The position numbers and the translations under genes are program-made. Below, piece after piece: positions 47,741 through 58,664 of a stretch of 64,000 nucleotides of DNA. Positions within the stretch are counted from its first letter, which is position 1, and every line of letters starts with the position of its first letter. The notes below the pieces were generated by a model that did no database searches, was not told the DNA's origin, and worked only from the letters and a program-made list of their open reading frames with translations. Source of the DNA: Rutidosis leptorrhynchoides (lineage: Eukaryota > Streptophyta > Magnoliopsida > Asterales > Asteraceae); NCBI RefSeq assembly GCF_046630445.1, contig NC_092338.1, positions 8,760,501 through 8,824,500 on the forward strand, given 5' to 3'.

Positions 47741-48360
47741 GTGTTATTATTATTATTATCATTATTAATATTAATATATATCATTATTTAAAAATGGTTA
47801 TTGTTATTGTTGTTATTATTATTATATTATCATTAAAATAATTATTTGTATTATCGTTAATAATGTCATAGTAATTATCATTATTAGTATTATTGTAATT
47901 AAAACTAATATTAGTAACACCTAATTATTTTGATTACTATTATTATCATTATTATGAACACGATATAAAAGACGATTAAAAGCTATTAAACGAAACGATT
48001 AGGAAACAATGAGTAAGAGTATCATGATGAAATTAAAATATTATAAGATATTGATTTAGATAAAATTATCGTTCTTATTATTTTTTTTATCATTACTATT
48101 ATTATTAAAAGTATCGTTAGTATTAAAACTATCAATTTAACAAAAATTATCATTTTAATAGAAATGTCATTATTATTATAAAATATCATTATTATTATTA
48201 TCATTTTAAATAGAATTATTATATTAAAAAGTATAGTAAATATTAAAGTTATCATAATTAGAATTATCATTTTATCATAATGTCATATTAGTAATTATAA
48301 ATATTGATATTTTTCTTAATAGAATAATAATAATTATTATTACAAAATAATACAACTTTT
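47405..48360. repeat. (ATT)n-rich low-complexity part of LTR E5
   Basis: Long interrupted TTA/ATT trinucleotide tracts, mirrored by the (TAA)n tracts in the inverted LTR E4 (43080-43940). No coding capacity. Confidence 0.85.
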
Positions 48361-49874
48361 ACTTACTATTATTATAGATATTATTACAAACATATTTTAC
48401 TAAGTGTAATAAAATTTCTTTAATAATACCTATCATATTATCTTTATAATATTAAATGAACTCTATAAATTTTATTACTTAATATATATAAAAGTATATT
48501 TTATTATATAAATTTTAATATAAAATATTTATCATGTATTATTTTAAAGATATAAAATGACGATATTTAAACTATATAATAATCATGTATAAATTTTAGA
48601 AATTATTTTGAGTCAAATTGACTTTTGTTGACTTCCGCATACTAGTCTCGAGCATTAGAATTGTGGTAAACTATGACCTTACCTAAATTGCTATACATAT
48701 ATTGACCAACATATAAAAATATATATTAATATAGGTTCGTGAATCCGAGGCCAACCTTGCATTGTTCAATGTCGCCATATGTATTTTTACTACGAAATAC
48801 AATAGGTGAGTTTCATTTGCCTTTTTACCCTTTATATTTTTGGGCTGAGAATACATGCGTAATTTTTATAAATGTTTTACGAAATAGACACAAGTAATTG
48901 AAACTACATTATATGGGTGAATGATCGAAGCCGAATATGCCCCTTTTGCTTGGTAACCTAAGAATTAGTAAACCGATCTACTAATTGACGCGAATCCTAA
49001 AGATAGATCTATTGGGCCTAACAAACCCCATCCATGGTTGCGGATGCTTTAGTACTTCGATGTTGTTTTATCATGTCCGAAGGATTTCCCGGAATGATAG
49101 AGGATATTCTTATATGCATCTTGTTAATGTCGGTTACCAGGTGTTCACCAAATGAATGATTTTTGTCTCTATGCATGGGACGTATATTTATGAGAATTGG
49201 AAATGAAATTCTTGTGGTCTATTAAAATAATGGAAATAAAAGATTATGATAAACTAATGAACTCACCAACCTTTTGGTTGACACTTTAAAGCATGTTTAT
49301 TCTCAGGTATTAAAGAAATCTTCCGCTGTGCATTTGCTCATTTTAAAGATATTACTTGGAGTCTTTCATGGCATATTTCGAAGAACGTTGCATTCGAGTC
49401 ATTGAGTTCATCAAAGATTATTATTAAGTCAATTTATAGTTGGATAGTGGATATTATGAAATGGTATGCATGCCTGTCAATTTTCGATGTAAAGAAAGTT
49501 TGTCTTTTAAAAACGAATGCAATGTCTGTAAAATGTATCATATAGAGGTCAAATACCTCGCGATGTAATCAACTATTGTGAATCGTTTATAATGTATATG
49601 AACGGGTCCTTTCAGTTGGTATCAGAGCGATGGTCTTAGCAAACCAGGTCTGCATTAGTGTGTCTAACTGATAAGTCCTTAGGATGCATTAGTGAGTCTG
49701 GACTTCGACCGTGTCTGCATGTCAAAAGTTTTGCTTATCATTTCTAGTCGGAAATCATCTGCTTATCATCCTTAGGAAATTACCTGCTTTTCATTATTAG
49801 TCTAAGACACGTCTTGCTACATTAATTGCATGAGTAGTGTATAGACATGTAAGAACCAGTTTTTCCATGTTATG

Positions 49875-49954
49875 TTGGACGCCGTCCAACATGGGTGGGA
49901 CGCCATCCCAGATTGAAGGTCTGGACGCCGTCCAAAATTCTGGACGCCGTCCAA
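49875..49954. repeat. GGACGCCGTCC palindromes, LTR E6 left end
   Basis: Four copies of a TGGACGCCGTCCA palindrome (49875, about 49897 as a GGGACGCCATCCC variant, 49922, 49941), placed just inside the LTR start. Three more copies lie just inside the LTR end (51909-51961). Confidence 0.92.
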
Positions 49955-50856
49955 ATTGCCTGGCGAGCCTGCTTTTGTGTTTTTAGATATTTAAAGTGGG
50001 TATTTTGGTAATTTCACTTGGGGGCCGAATTTAAGGCCTTAGGTCAGTTGGTGGAGCTTCATTTACTCCATTTACAACCACCAAACTCCATCCACTTCAA
50101 TTATAGAGAGAGAGAGAGTGTGTTTCAAGTGTGAGAAAGCTCAAATAGTTGAGGAAGAAGCTTGTTTCGGGTTAGAGCTCGAGCATTAAAGTTGTTCATC
50201 TCCTCGCTAGCTATGTTTTGATTGTGGTGGTAAGTCCTAAACTTGATTTTGTTAGTTTAATGTGTTAAGGGTTAGGGTTTGGGCTAGTAATGTGTATAAA
50301 ACCCATTTGTTAGTGATTTGGGGATTTTGGGTAAGTTTGAGTCATGAAGACTCAAAGGATGACTAACCTAGGGTTTTGAAATGTTAAATGTGTTTATGAG
50401 TCTTAAATTAGTTAGTTAACCACTAGCACGCCTAGATGTTATGTAAATGGGTGCTATTTGGGCATGTGGTGACCCGAATGGGTGTGGAAAACCTCGAATG
50501 GGTAAAACGGGTCTTTGATGGCCTAAGTTGTCTTGTTAGTGCGAAAATGGGTTAACATTATGTTTATATGTGTGCTAAGACCACAAATGGCTAGGGTTAG
50601 TGTTTTTGGCAAAGTTGACCCAATATTAGGGTTAAGTGTGCAAATGGGTCGAAATTTGCACCATAGGTCAAAACGACACTAGAATGGTAAGTGAGTTGGT
50701 TGACCAACTTGATCTTGTGATTGATTATGTGCATAATGTAATAGGTACATTACATTGAAGTTTGCAAGCTCGGATTTTCCTTCACAAAAGACTTTGAGGT
50801 GAGTGGAATAATTATATGCGTAGATATATAATGTATTTATTTGTGTAGCGTGTGAT

Positions 50857-51256
50857 GTGAAGTGTCGATGTGCTAAGACACCACGTTCACGTGACGAGTG
50901 AAGTGTCGATGTGCTAAGACACCACTCAAAGTAATATGACTGGTGAAGTGTCGATGTGTTAAGACGCCATCCGGGGTGAATTGTCGATGTGTTAAGACAC
51001 CACCCGGAGTGAAGTATCGATGTGCTATGATGCCACTCCAAGAGATTAACGGGTGAAGTGCCGATGTGTTAAGGCGCCACTCGAGGTGAAGTATCGATGT
51101 GTTAAGATGCCACCTCAAGTAAAGGAAGAGTGAAGTGTCAAAGTGTTAAGATGCCACTCGGGGTGAAATGTCGACGTGTTAAGACGCCACCTAGGGTGAA
51201 GTATCGACGTGTTAAGATGCCACCCGTGGGGTTAGTGTACGACGTGTTAAGTGCAC
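50857..51256 (+). repeat. Array of about eleven hairpin units in LTR E6
   Basis: The unit is GTGAA, five bases, a ten-base loop like GATGTGTTAA, then the complement of the five bases and CAC. Units start near 50857, 50898, 50943, 50976, 51009, 51053, 51086, 51130, 51163, 51196 and 51232, with 33-bp or about 41-45-bp spacing. The five-base arms vary together: GTGTC/GACAC, GTGCC/GGCGC, GTATC/GATGC. The outer GTG/CAC can also pair around an AA bulge. Confidence 0.85.
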
Positions 51257-51908
51257 TAATGGTTGTTATGAACTCCGACGGTCTTTAAACACCTTTCCCT
51301 CGTTCGATTGGTTAACCATGGTTAATGTGTTGTAGTGTAGCATTTATATATATGCCTTTGTTGTTGCTAGCTTGCGGTATTGGAGGTTACTAGCTTTATA
51401 CTTGAAATTGTAAGCTAATTGTGTTGCTAGCATGTATGCGGTATGCGTGTAAGTGGTTGCAAGTAGGTATATTATATATGTATGTGTATAATTATTGCAT
51501 TCACTAAGCATTTTGCTTACCCTCTCGTTGTTTATCTTTTTATAGGCTCCGGCGTTGATAAGGGTAAGGGCATTTGATTGGATTAGAGATCCCGCTTGTT
51601 GTTTAGGGGACGCTTTTGGGATTTGATAGCTTTTGGAGTTTGACCAAGACTTGGGTAGTTTAACCCCCAAACACCATGCTCATAGTGTCGTTTGGTAATT
51701 AAACTAATGTGGTCGAAACTCATGATTTGTACGAAACTCGTAAAACGGCCGTTGTGGGCCCCATTTTCTAAAACTCGTTTTGAAGTTGGAAATCTATTAG
51801 CTTTACTTATTTTGATATGTTGTGATAATTGGTTTCATTGGAAATTGTCGGGAAACGGTTTTTTCGTTCAAGCGTAATGTAAAAACTGATTAGAACTTTT
51901 TAGCCTAA

Positions 51909-51961
51909 TTGGACGCCGTCCAAAAAGGCTGGACGCCGTCCAGAAATCTGGACGCCGTCCA
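51909..51961. repeat. GGACGCCGTCC palindromes, LTR E6 right end
   Basis: Three copies of TGGACGCCGTCCA (51910, 51930, 51949), followed by a T run and the LTR end. Confidence 0.92.
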
Positions 51962-52420
51962 GTTGTACAGGCCCTGAATTTTTTTTTTTGGGTCGTGTTT
52001 TTGTTATAACGAGGTTTGGGTCGTTACAAGTGGTATCAGAGCATGGTCTAGGGGATTTAGGCGACTTGAGATAGGTGCCTAGACTTAGATTTAATTGTGT
52101 ATGCGTTGTTTATGCCGGACTTGTAGGAGACGGGTCGGACCGAGTGTTGAGTAGTGAATAGGTTTATGTGAACTAACCTTGCACTAATTGTTTTGTGTTG
52201 TGTTAGCAATCATCAAGCGAGATAGGCGTTGTACTAGCAAGTTCGTGTGACGTGCTCGCATAACAATGATTAGCTACCATTGTTATGGGTTCAAATCTTG
52301 TGAAACAAGCAATGTACGACGAATGTTAAGAAAGATGGGGTAGTGTGGTGTATATGTATATACATATGTGTTAAGTCCTTTTGTTTCGTTGTTTAATCTT
52401 TTTCGTTTTATAGAATAAAG

Positions 52421-53422
52421 ATGAGAAATGGACACGACACAAATGACGGAAGTACGAGTGAGGACGTTGAGTTCACGGCCAAAGTTGAGGCCATCTTTAA
52501 ACGTCAAAAGGCGGAGTTCCTCGAGGATGTTAAGAAAATTTTTCTAGATACGATTGACGAACAACTAGTCAATGTAGTAAAGGAGCAAGTTAAGGCCGTT
52601 CTTCACGAAGATAATGCGAGAAGACGGGACTTTCTCTATAAGAACTTCAAGGATTCTCAACCTCCCACCTTTGAAGGTGAACGAGACCCTCTAAAGAGTG
52701 CCCGTTGGATCTCCGACATGGAGTGGGCCTTCCGTACTTGTGAATGTCCTCCCGAGAAGAAGACAAGATACGGGTGTGGTATGTTGGGAGGTGATGCTAA
52801 GTTGTGGTGGGACGCAAAGCTTCAAGTTTATGGTGAAGAGCAATGCATGGAATTCACTTGGGATGAATTCAAGTCCGAATTTTTCAAAGAATACCGAACT
52901 TTAGCCGATCTTACTAGGCTTAAGGACGAGTTACGTTCCTTGAGGCAAGGGTCGATGGATTTGAACACTCTCAAATTCGTGTTTTTGTCCAAGACCCAAT
53001 TATACCCAGAGTACATCGGCAATGATAAAATGTTGAAGGAAGACTTCTATCGAATTTTAAATGACAACTATCAAGAGAAGATTAGTGTGACGGTGGTAAA
53101 TACTTTTGATGAGTTGTTTGACATGGCCAAAGGCTTCGAGGCGCTCGTGTTAAGGAATAGTGGCTTTACTTTTGGCAAGAGAAAGAATGAAGGTTCGAGC
53201 CATTCGAATTTTTAAAACAAAAAGAACAAGAAGGGTTTCGGTAATGTTAGTAGTGGGAAGAAGGGTGCTTCCGGGGATTTTTCTTATTCGTGCTACAATT
53301 GTGGATAAAAGGGTCACATGGCGCGTGAATGCCCGAGTCTATCCTCCGCAAACAAAATCGCTTGTTTTAATTGTGGTAAAGAAGGGCACAAGAGGCCGGA
53401 ATGTCCCGATTTGCGAAACGAT
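52421..53422 (+). mobile_element. E6 gag region (fossil)
   Basis: It starts MRNGHDTNDGSTSEDVEF and has a retrotransposon gag core (MLGGDAKLWWDAK, TWDEFKSEFFKEYRTLADL, LKDELRSLRQG). Zinc-knuckle text (CYNCG, GHMARECP, CFNCGKEGHKRPECP) lies near 53290-53410. It differs from the E1 and E7 gag proteins, so E6 is a separate gypsy lineage. About two breaks, then truncated by E7. Confidence 0.8.
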
Positions 53423-56400
53423 TGTAGTGACCCGAACTTTTCCATGTTTATATATATTAATTGAGATTGATGTTTACATGATTAAATGTTTCCAACATGT
53501 TAAGCAATCAAACTTGTTAAGACTTGATTAATTGAAATAGGTTTCATATAGACAATTGACCACCCAAGTTGACCGGTGATTCACGAACGTTAAAACTTGT
53601 AAAAAACTATATGATGACATATATATGGTTATATATATAGTTAACATGATATTATGATAAGTAAACATATCATTAATTATATTAACAATGAACTACATAT
53701 GTAAAAACAAGACTACTAACTTAATGATTTTGAAACGAGACATATATGTAACGTTTATCGTTGTAACGACATTTAATGTATATATATCATATTAAGAGAT
53801 ATTTGTACATCATAATATCATGATAATATAATAATTTAAAATCTCTTTTGTTATTATAAACATTGGGTTAACAACATTTAACAAGATCGTTAACCTAAAG
53901 GTTTCAAAACAACACTTACATGTAACGACTAACGATGACTTAACGACTCAGTTAAAATGTATATACATGTAGTGTTTTAATATGTATTTATACACTTTTG
54001 AAAGACTTCAATACACTTATCAAAATACTTCTACTTAACAAAAATGCTTACAATTACATTCTCGTTCAGTTTCATCAACAATTCTACTCGTATGCACCCG
54101 TATTCGTACTCGTACAATACACAGCTTTTAGATGTATGTACTATTGGTATATACACTCCAATGATCAGCTCTTAGCAGCCCATGTGAGTCACCTAACACA
54201 TGTGGGAACCATCATTTGGCAACTAGCATGAAATATCTCATAAGATTACAAAAATATGAGTAATCATTCATGACTTATTTACATGAAAACAAAATTACAT
54301 ATCCTTTATATCTAATCCATACACCAACGACCAAAAACACCTACATACACTTTCATTCTTCAATTTTCTTCATCTAATTGAACTCTCTCAAGTTCTATCT
54401 TCAAGTTCTAAGTGTTCTTCATAAATTCCAAAAGTTCTAGTTTCATAAAATCAAGAATACTTTCAAGATTGCTAGCTCACTTCCAATCTTGTAAGGTGAT
54501 CATCCAACCTCAAGAAATCTTTGTTTCTTACAGTAGGTTATCATTCTAATACAAGGTAATAATCATATTCAAACTTTGGTTCAATTTCTATAACTATAAC
54601 AATCTTATTTCAAGTGATGATCTTACTTGAACTTGTTTTCGTGTCATGATTTTGCTTCAAGAACTTTGAGCCATCCAAGGATCCATTGAAGCTAGATCCA
54701 TTTTTCTCTTTTCCAGTAGGTTCATCCAAGGAATTTAAGGTAGTAATGATGTTCATAACATCATTCGATTCATACATATAAAGCTATCTTATTCGAAGGT
54801 TTAAACTTGTAATCACTAGAACATAGTTTAGTTAATTCTAAACTTGTTCGCAAACAAAAGTTAATCCTTCTAACTTGACTTTTAAAATCAACTAAACACA
54901 TGTTCTATATCTATATGATATGCTAACTTAATGATTTAAAACCTGGAAACACGAAAAACACCGTAAAACCGGATTTACGCCGTCGTAGTAACACCGCGGG
55001 CTGTTTTGGGTTAGTTAATTAAAAACTATGATAAACTTTGATTTAAAAGTTGTTATTCTGAGAAAATGATTTTTATTATGAACATGAAACTATATCCAAA
55101 AATTATGGTTAAACTCAAAGTGGAAGTATGTTTTCTAAAATGGTCATCTAGACGTCGTTCTTTCGACTGAAATGACTACCTTTACAAAAACGACTTGTAA
55201 CTTATTTTTACGACTATAAACCTATACTTTTTTTGTTTAGATTCATAAAATAGAGTTCAATATGAAACCATAGCAATTTGATTCACTCAAAACGGATTTA
55301 AAATGAAGAAGTTATGGGTAAAACAAGATTGGATAATTTTTCTCATTTTAGCTACGTGAAAATTGGTAACAAATCTATTCCAACCATAACTTAATCAACT
55401 TGTATTATATATTATGTAATCTTGAGATACCATAGACACGTATACAATGTTTCGACCTATCATGTCGACACATCTATATATATTTCGGAACAACCATAGA
55501 CACTCTATATGTGAATGTTGGAGTTAGCTATACAGGGTTGAGGTTGATTCCAAAATATATATAGTTTGAGTTGTGATCAATACTGAGATACGTATACACT
55601 GGGTCGTGGATTGATTCAAGATAATATTTATCGATTTATTTCTGTACATCTAACTGTGGACAACTAGTTGTAGGTTACTAACGAGGACAGCTGACTTAAT
55701 AAACTTAAAACATCAAAATATATTATAAAAGTGTTGTAAATATATTTTGAACATACTTTGATATATATGTATATATTGTTATAGGTTCGTGAATCAACCA
55801 GTGGCCAAGTCTTACTTCCCGACGAAGTAAAAATCTGTGAAAGTGAGTTATAGTCCCACTTTTAAAATCTAATATTTTTGGGATGAGAATACATGCAGGT
55901 TTTATAAATGATTTACAAAATAGACACAAGTACATGAAACTACATTCTATGGTTGAATTATCGAAATCGAATATGCCCCTTTTTATTAAGTCTGGTAATC
56001 TAAGAATTAGGGAACAGACACCCTAATTGACGCGAATCCTAAAGATAGATCTATTGGGCCTAACAAACCCCATCCAAAGTACCGGATGCTTTAGTACTTC
56101 GAAATTTATATCATATCCGAAGGGTGTCCCGGAATGATGGGGATATTCTTATATATGCATCTTGTTATTGTCGGTTACCAGGTGTTCACCATATGAATGA
56201 TTTTTATCTCTATGTATGGGATGTGTATTGAAATATGAAATCTTGTGGTCTATTATTATGATTTGATATGTATAGGTTAAACCTATAACTCACCAACATT
56301 TTTGTTGACGTTTTAAGCATGTTTATTCTCAGGTGATTATTAAGAGCTTCCGCTGTCGCATACTTAAATAAGGACGAGATTTGGAGTCCATGCTTGTATG

Positions 56401-56677
56401 ATATTGTGTAAAAACTGCATTCAAGAAACTTATTTTGTTGTAACATATTTGTATTGTAAACCATTATGTAATGGTCGTGTGTAAACAGGATATTTTAGAT
56501 TATCATTATTTGATAATCTACGTAAAGCTTTTTAAAACCTTTATCTATGAAATAAAGGTTATGGTTTGTTTTAAAAATGAATGCAGTCTTTGAAAAACGT
56601 CTCATATAGAGGTCAAAACCTCGCAACGAAATCAATTAATATGGAACGTTTTTAATCAATAAGAACGGGACATTTCA
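53423..56677 (+). repeat. E7 5' LTR
   Basis: 3,255 bp, TGTAGTGACCCG to GGGACATTTCA. Its 3' part resembles LTR E5 (CGGTTACCAGGTGTTCACCA, GACGCGAATCCTAAAGATAG), so the two are related lineages. Confidence 0.93.
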
Positions 56678-56886
56678 GTTGGTATCCGAGCGTTGGTCTT
56701 AGAGAACCAGAAAATTTGCATTAGTGTGTCTTATCGAGTTTGTTAGGATGCATTAGTGAGTCTGGACTTCGACCGTGTTTTCTTTAAAAATGATTGCTTA
56801 ACATTTTTGTTGGAAACTATATATTTTTAACATATGAATATTATGTGATATATTAATCTCTTAACGTGTTTGATATTATGTGATAG

Positions 56887-57501
56887 ATGTCTACCTCTAG
56901 AACAAGTCCCATTGACTCACCTAATAATAATGAAGAGTCAAATGTAAATTGGAATGATTTGTGGACTGATTCACAAGTTCCCGAAGAGGAACCGGAAGAA
57001 GAGTCGGAACCGGAAGAAGAATCGGAACCGGAAGAAGAATCGGAACCGGATGAAGAAATAGAACCGGTGGGGGAAATAATAAAACGGTTAAGTAAAAGAA
57101 AATCCTCAACCAACCGACCAAAGTTAATTATGGTCAATGGTGTTTCCGCCAAGGAAGCAAAATATTGGGAGGATTACCAATTCTCCGATGAATCGGATTC
57201 CGACGAGAATTCCGATGATGTTATAGAAATTACCCCAACTGAATTTAAAAAGGCAAAAGAAAATAATAAGGGAAAGGACATAAAAATAGAGAAATCTAAT
57301 TCCAACCCCGATGAACTTTATATGTATCGTCAACCCCCGAAGTCCTTAAGTTGTAACAATGACCCGGGAACCTCTAAACCACCAGGTTTTTCTAAACCAA
57401 TGTGGACAACGACGGCTCGTATTAGGGGAACATCATATATCCCTAGAAACTTGGCAAAACGAACCAAAACCGAAGAAGAAGAAACGAGCGAGTCGGAATA
57501 A
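56887..57501 (+). CDS. Acidic protein in E7 leader (cargo ORF 1)
   Basis: 204 codons, ATG to TAA, starting about 210 bp after the primer site. The N-terminal third holds an acidic repeat of EEESEP units (about residues 33-58). A central block, NRPKLIMVNGVSAKEAKYWE (about 79-98), is followed by a second acidic tract (SDESDSDENSDD), a Lys-rich stretch and a C-terminal RNLAKRTKTEEEETSESE end. Lys/Arg clusters (KRLSKRK; AKRTK) could be nuclear signals. There is no membrane segment and no known domain. It is not a gag, and no homologue is recognised. The open frame survives in strongly biased sequence, which favours a real protein, but the alternative is a spacer-encoded low-complexity frame. Confidence 0.6.
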   Translation: MSTSRTSPIDSPNNNEESNVNWNDLWTDSQVPEEEPEEESEPEEESEPEEESEPDEEIEPVGEIIKRLSKRKSSTNRPKLIMVNGVSAKEAKYWEDYQFSDESDSDENSDDVIEITPTEFKKAKENNKGKDIKIEKSNSNPDELYMYRQPPKSLSCNNDPGTSKPPGFSKPMWTTTARIRGTSYIPRNLAKRTKTEEEETSESE

Positions 57502-57639
57502 GATAGTTGTATTCGTGTGGTGTAATATATGGAATATAGTGTTCTTATGCTTTATGATATATGAAAAAAATTGCTTGTATTAATAAGTATTTTTTTTATG
57601 AATCTAACTCTTGTCTATTTTACAGTTTAAAAACACAAA

Positions 57640-58323
57640 ATGGATAGACAACCCAATATTTTAAGAGACCTACCCGGAGACATGATTGATGAAATCTTGT
57701 CTAGAGTCGGCCAGAATTCTTCGGCACAACTATTTAAGGCGAGATCAGTTTGTAAGACATTCGAAGAACGTTCCAAGAATGTCTTGGTTTATAAGAGACT
57801 TTCGTTTGAAAGATGGGGGATATCACATTGGGAAACCCATAAGTTACGATGTGTTTACTTTGACGCATATATTGCGGGGAACCCAAATGCTATTTTACGC
57901 AACGGGTTAAGAAATTATTTTGACTCAATATATCCGAATATTGGACTTCGTGATTTAGAAAAAGCGGCTAACATGCAACATAAAGAAGCATGTTATGCTT
58001 ACGGATTAGTAATGTTCGCTTCTCACCAAAGTGAGAACAAGAACATCGGGCTACAACTATTAAACAAAACGTTTCCACAAGTGACGGAGTCGGTAATTGG
58101 GGTAAGAAATGAGGTTTTTAGATTATTACGGGACTGTTGGACATTACGTAACCCTCGTCCCTTTGATGACGTTACAACACGCTGTCTTATCAACGGCCAT
58201 AACGGTTATGTTGCACAAGACCAAGGATGGGAAGTAGTCCTAGTAAAACCAGAATGCATGACTTGTTTCTGGACGTATGAATTACGTGTCTTTATTGCCT
58301 TTGCTGAACGACTTGTGTACTAG
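57640..58323 (+). CDS. F-box protein (At1g67623/At2g35280-like) carried by E7
   Basis: 227 codons, ATG to TAG, uninterrupted, and starting 138 bp after cargo ORF 1. Residues 10-50 are an F-box: DLPGDMIDEILSRVGQNSSA then LFKARSVCKTFEERSKN. F-boxes bind SKP1 and bring targets to SCF ubiquitin ligases. About residues 85-150 (NPNAILRNGLRNYF, GLRDLEKAANMQHKEACYAY, GLVMFASHQSENKNIGLQLL) look like the Sel1/TPR-like repeats of plant F-box proteins of the At1g67623 group. The C-terminus keeps a Cys pair (PECMTCFW). It lies between the primer site and gag of an LTR retrotransposon, with no introns, so a captured host gene is the simplest reading. Its target is unknown. The product call is firm; activity is inference. 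Confidence 0.85.
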   Translation: MDRQPNILRDLPGDMIDEILSRVGQNSSAQLFKARSVCKTFEERSKNVLVYKRLSFERWGISHWETHKLRCVYFDAYIAGNPNAILRNGLRNYFDSIYPNIGLRDLEKAANMQHKEACYAYGLVMFASHQSENKNIGLQLLNKTFPQVTESVIGVRNEVFRLLRDCWTLRNPRPFDDVTTRCLINGHNGYVAQDQGWEVVLVKPECMTCFWTYELRVFIAFAERLVY

Positions 58324-58664
58324 CTAGAATTGTCTTCACAACTATCTTGTATCAAAGTTATTGTGTGCTATATTTCATGCTTTATGTAAAATAAGCGGTA
58401 TTGTAAGTTTGTAAAATATTGTATAAAAGTTTGAACGCGAAATATTATTATAATCAGTTTTTCATATAGAATTGTAGTAGTTGAATTGTATATTAGCTAC
58501 TAAGTATGAACTTAACGGGTAGGTACTACCCGAATTTAAACTTATAAAACGCTAATATGAAGAAAAAGCTTTTATAAATGAGTTCATATTATGCTACGAA
58601 ATACTATTAACTACTCTTAATATTCTGTATGATTAACTTGTTCCATTTAACTATTTTGAAGGAA
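58324..58664 (+). other. E7 cargo-gag junction
   Basis: AT-rich spacer after the F-box stop. At 58513-58534 it contains TAACGGGTAGGTACT followed by ACCCGAA, nearly the same as the 3' polypurine/LTR boundary at 63261-63287 (TAACGGGTAGGTACT, GTAGTG, ACCCGAA). Confidence 0.7.

Larger units (their letters stand above)
49858..53422 (+). mobile_element. E6: gypsy element, 5' LTR plus gag (cut by E7)
   Basis: The LTR 49858-52028 (TGTAAGAACC..GTCGTTACA, 2,171 bp) is followed by primer site TGGTATCAGAGC at 52031 and a gag region. E7 is inserted within the gag zinc-knuckle region; the rest of E6 should continue beyond the window. E6 itself sits in the interior of E5. The coding part seen has about two breaks. 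Confidence 0.85.

Noticed and set aside
50857-51256. Possible CRISPR-like array
   Set aside because: The repeats are imperfect, spacers are absent or related, and the host is a plant; it is a tandem hairpin array in an LTR.
56853-57152. Ser/Gly/Asp-repeat frame on the minus strand
   Set aside because: It is the antisense shadow of the acidic repeat of E7 cargo ORF 1.
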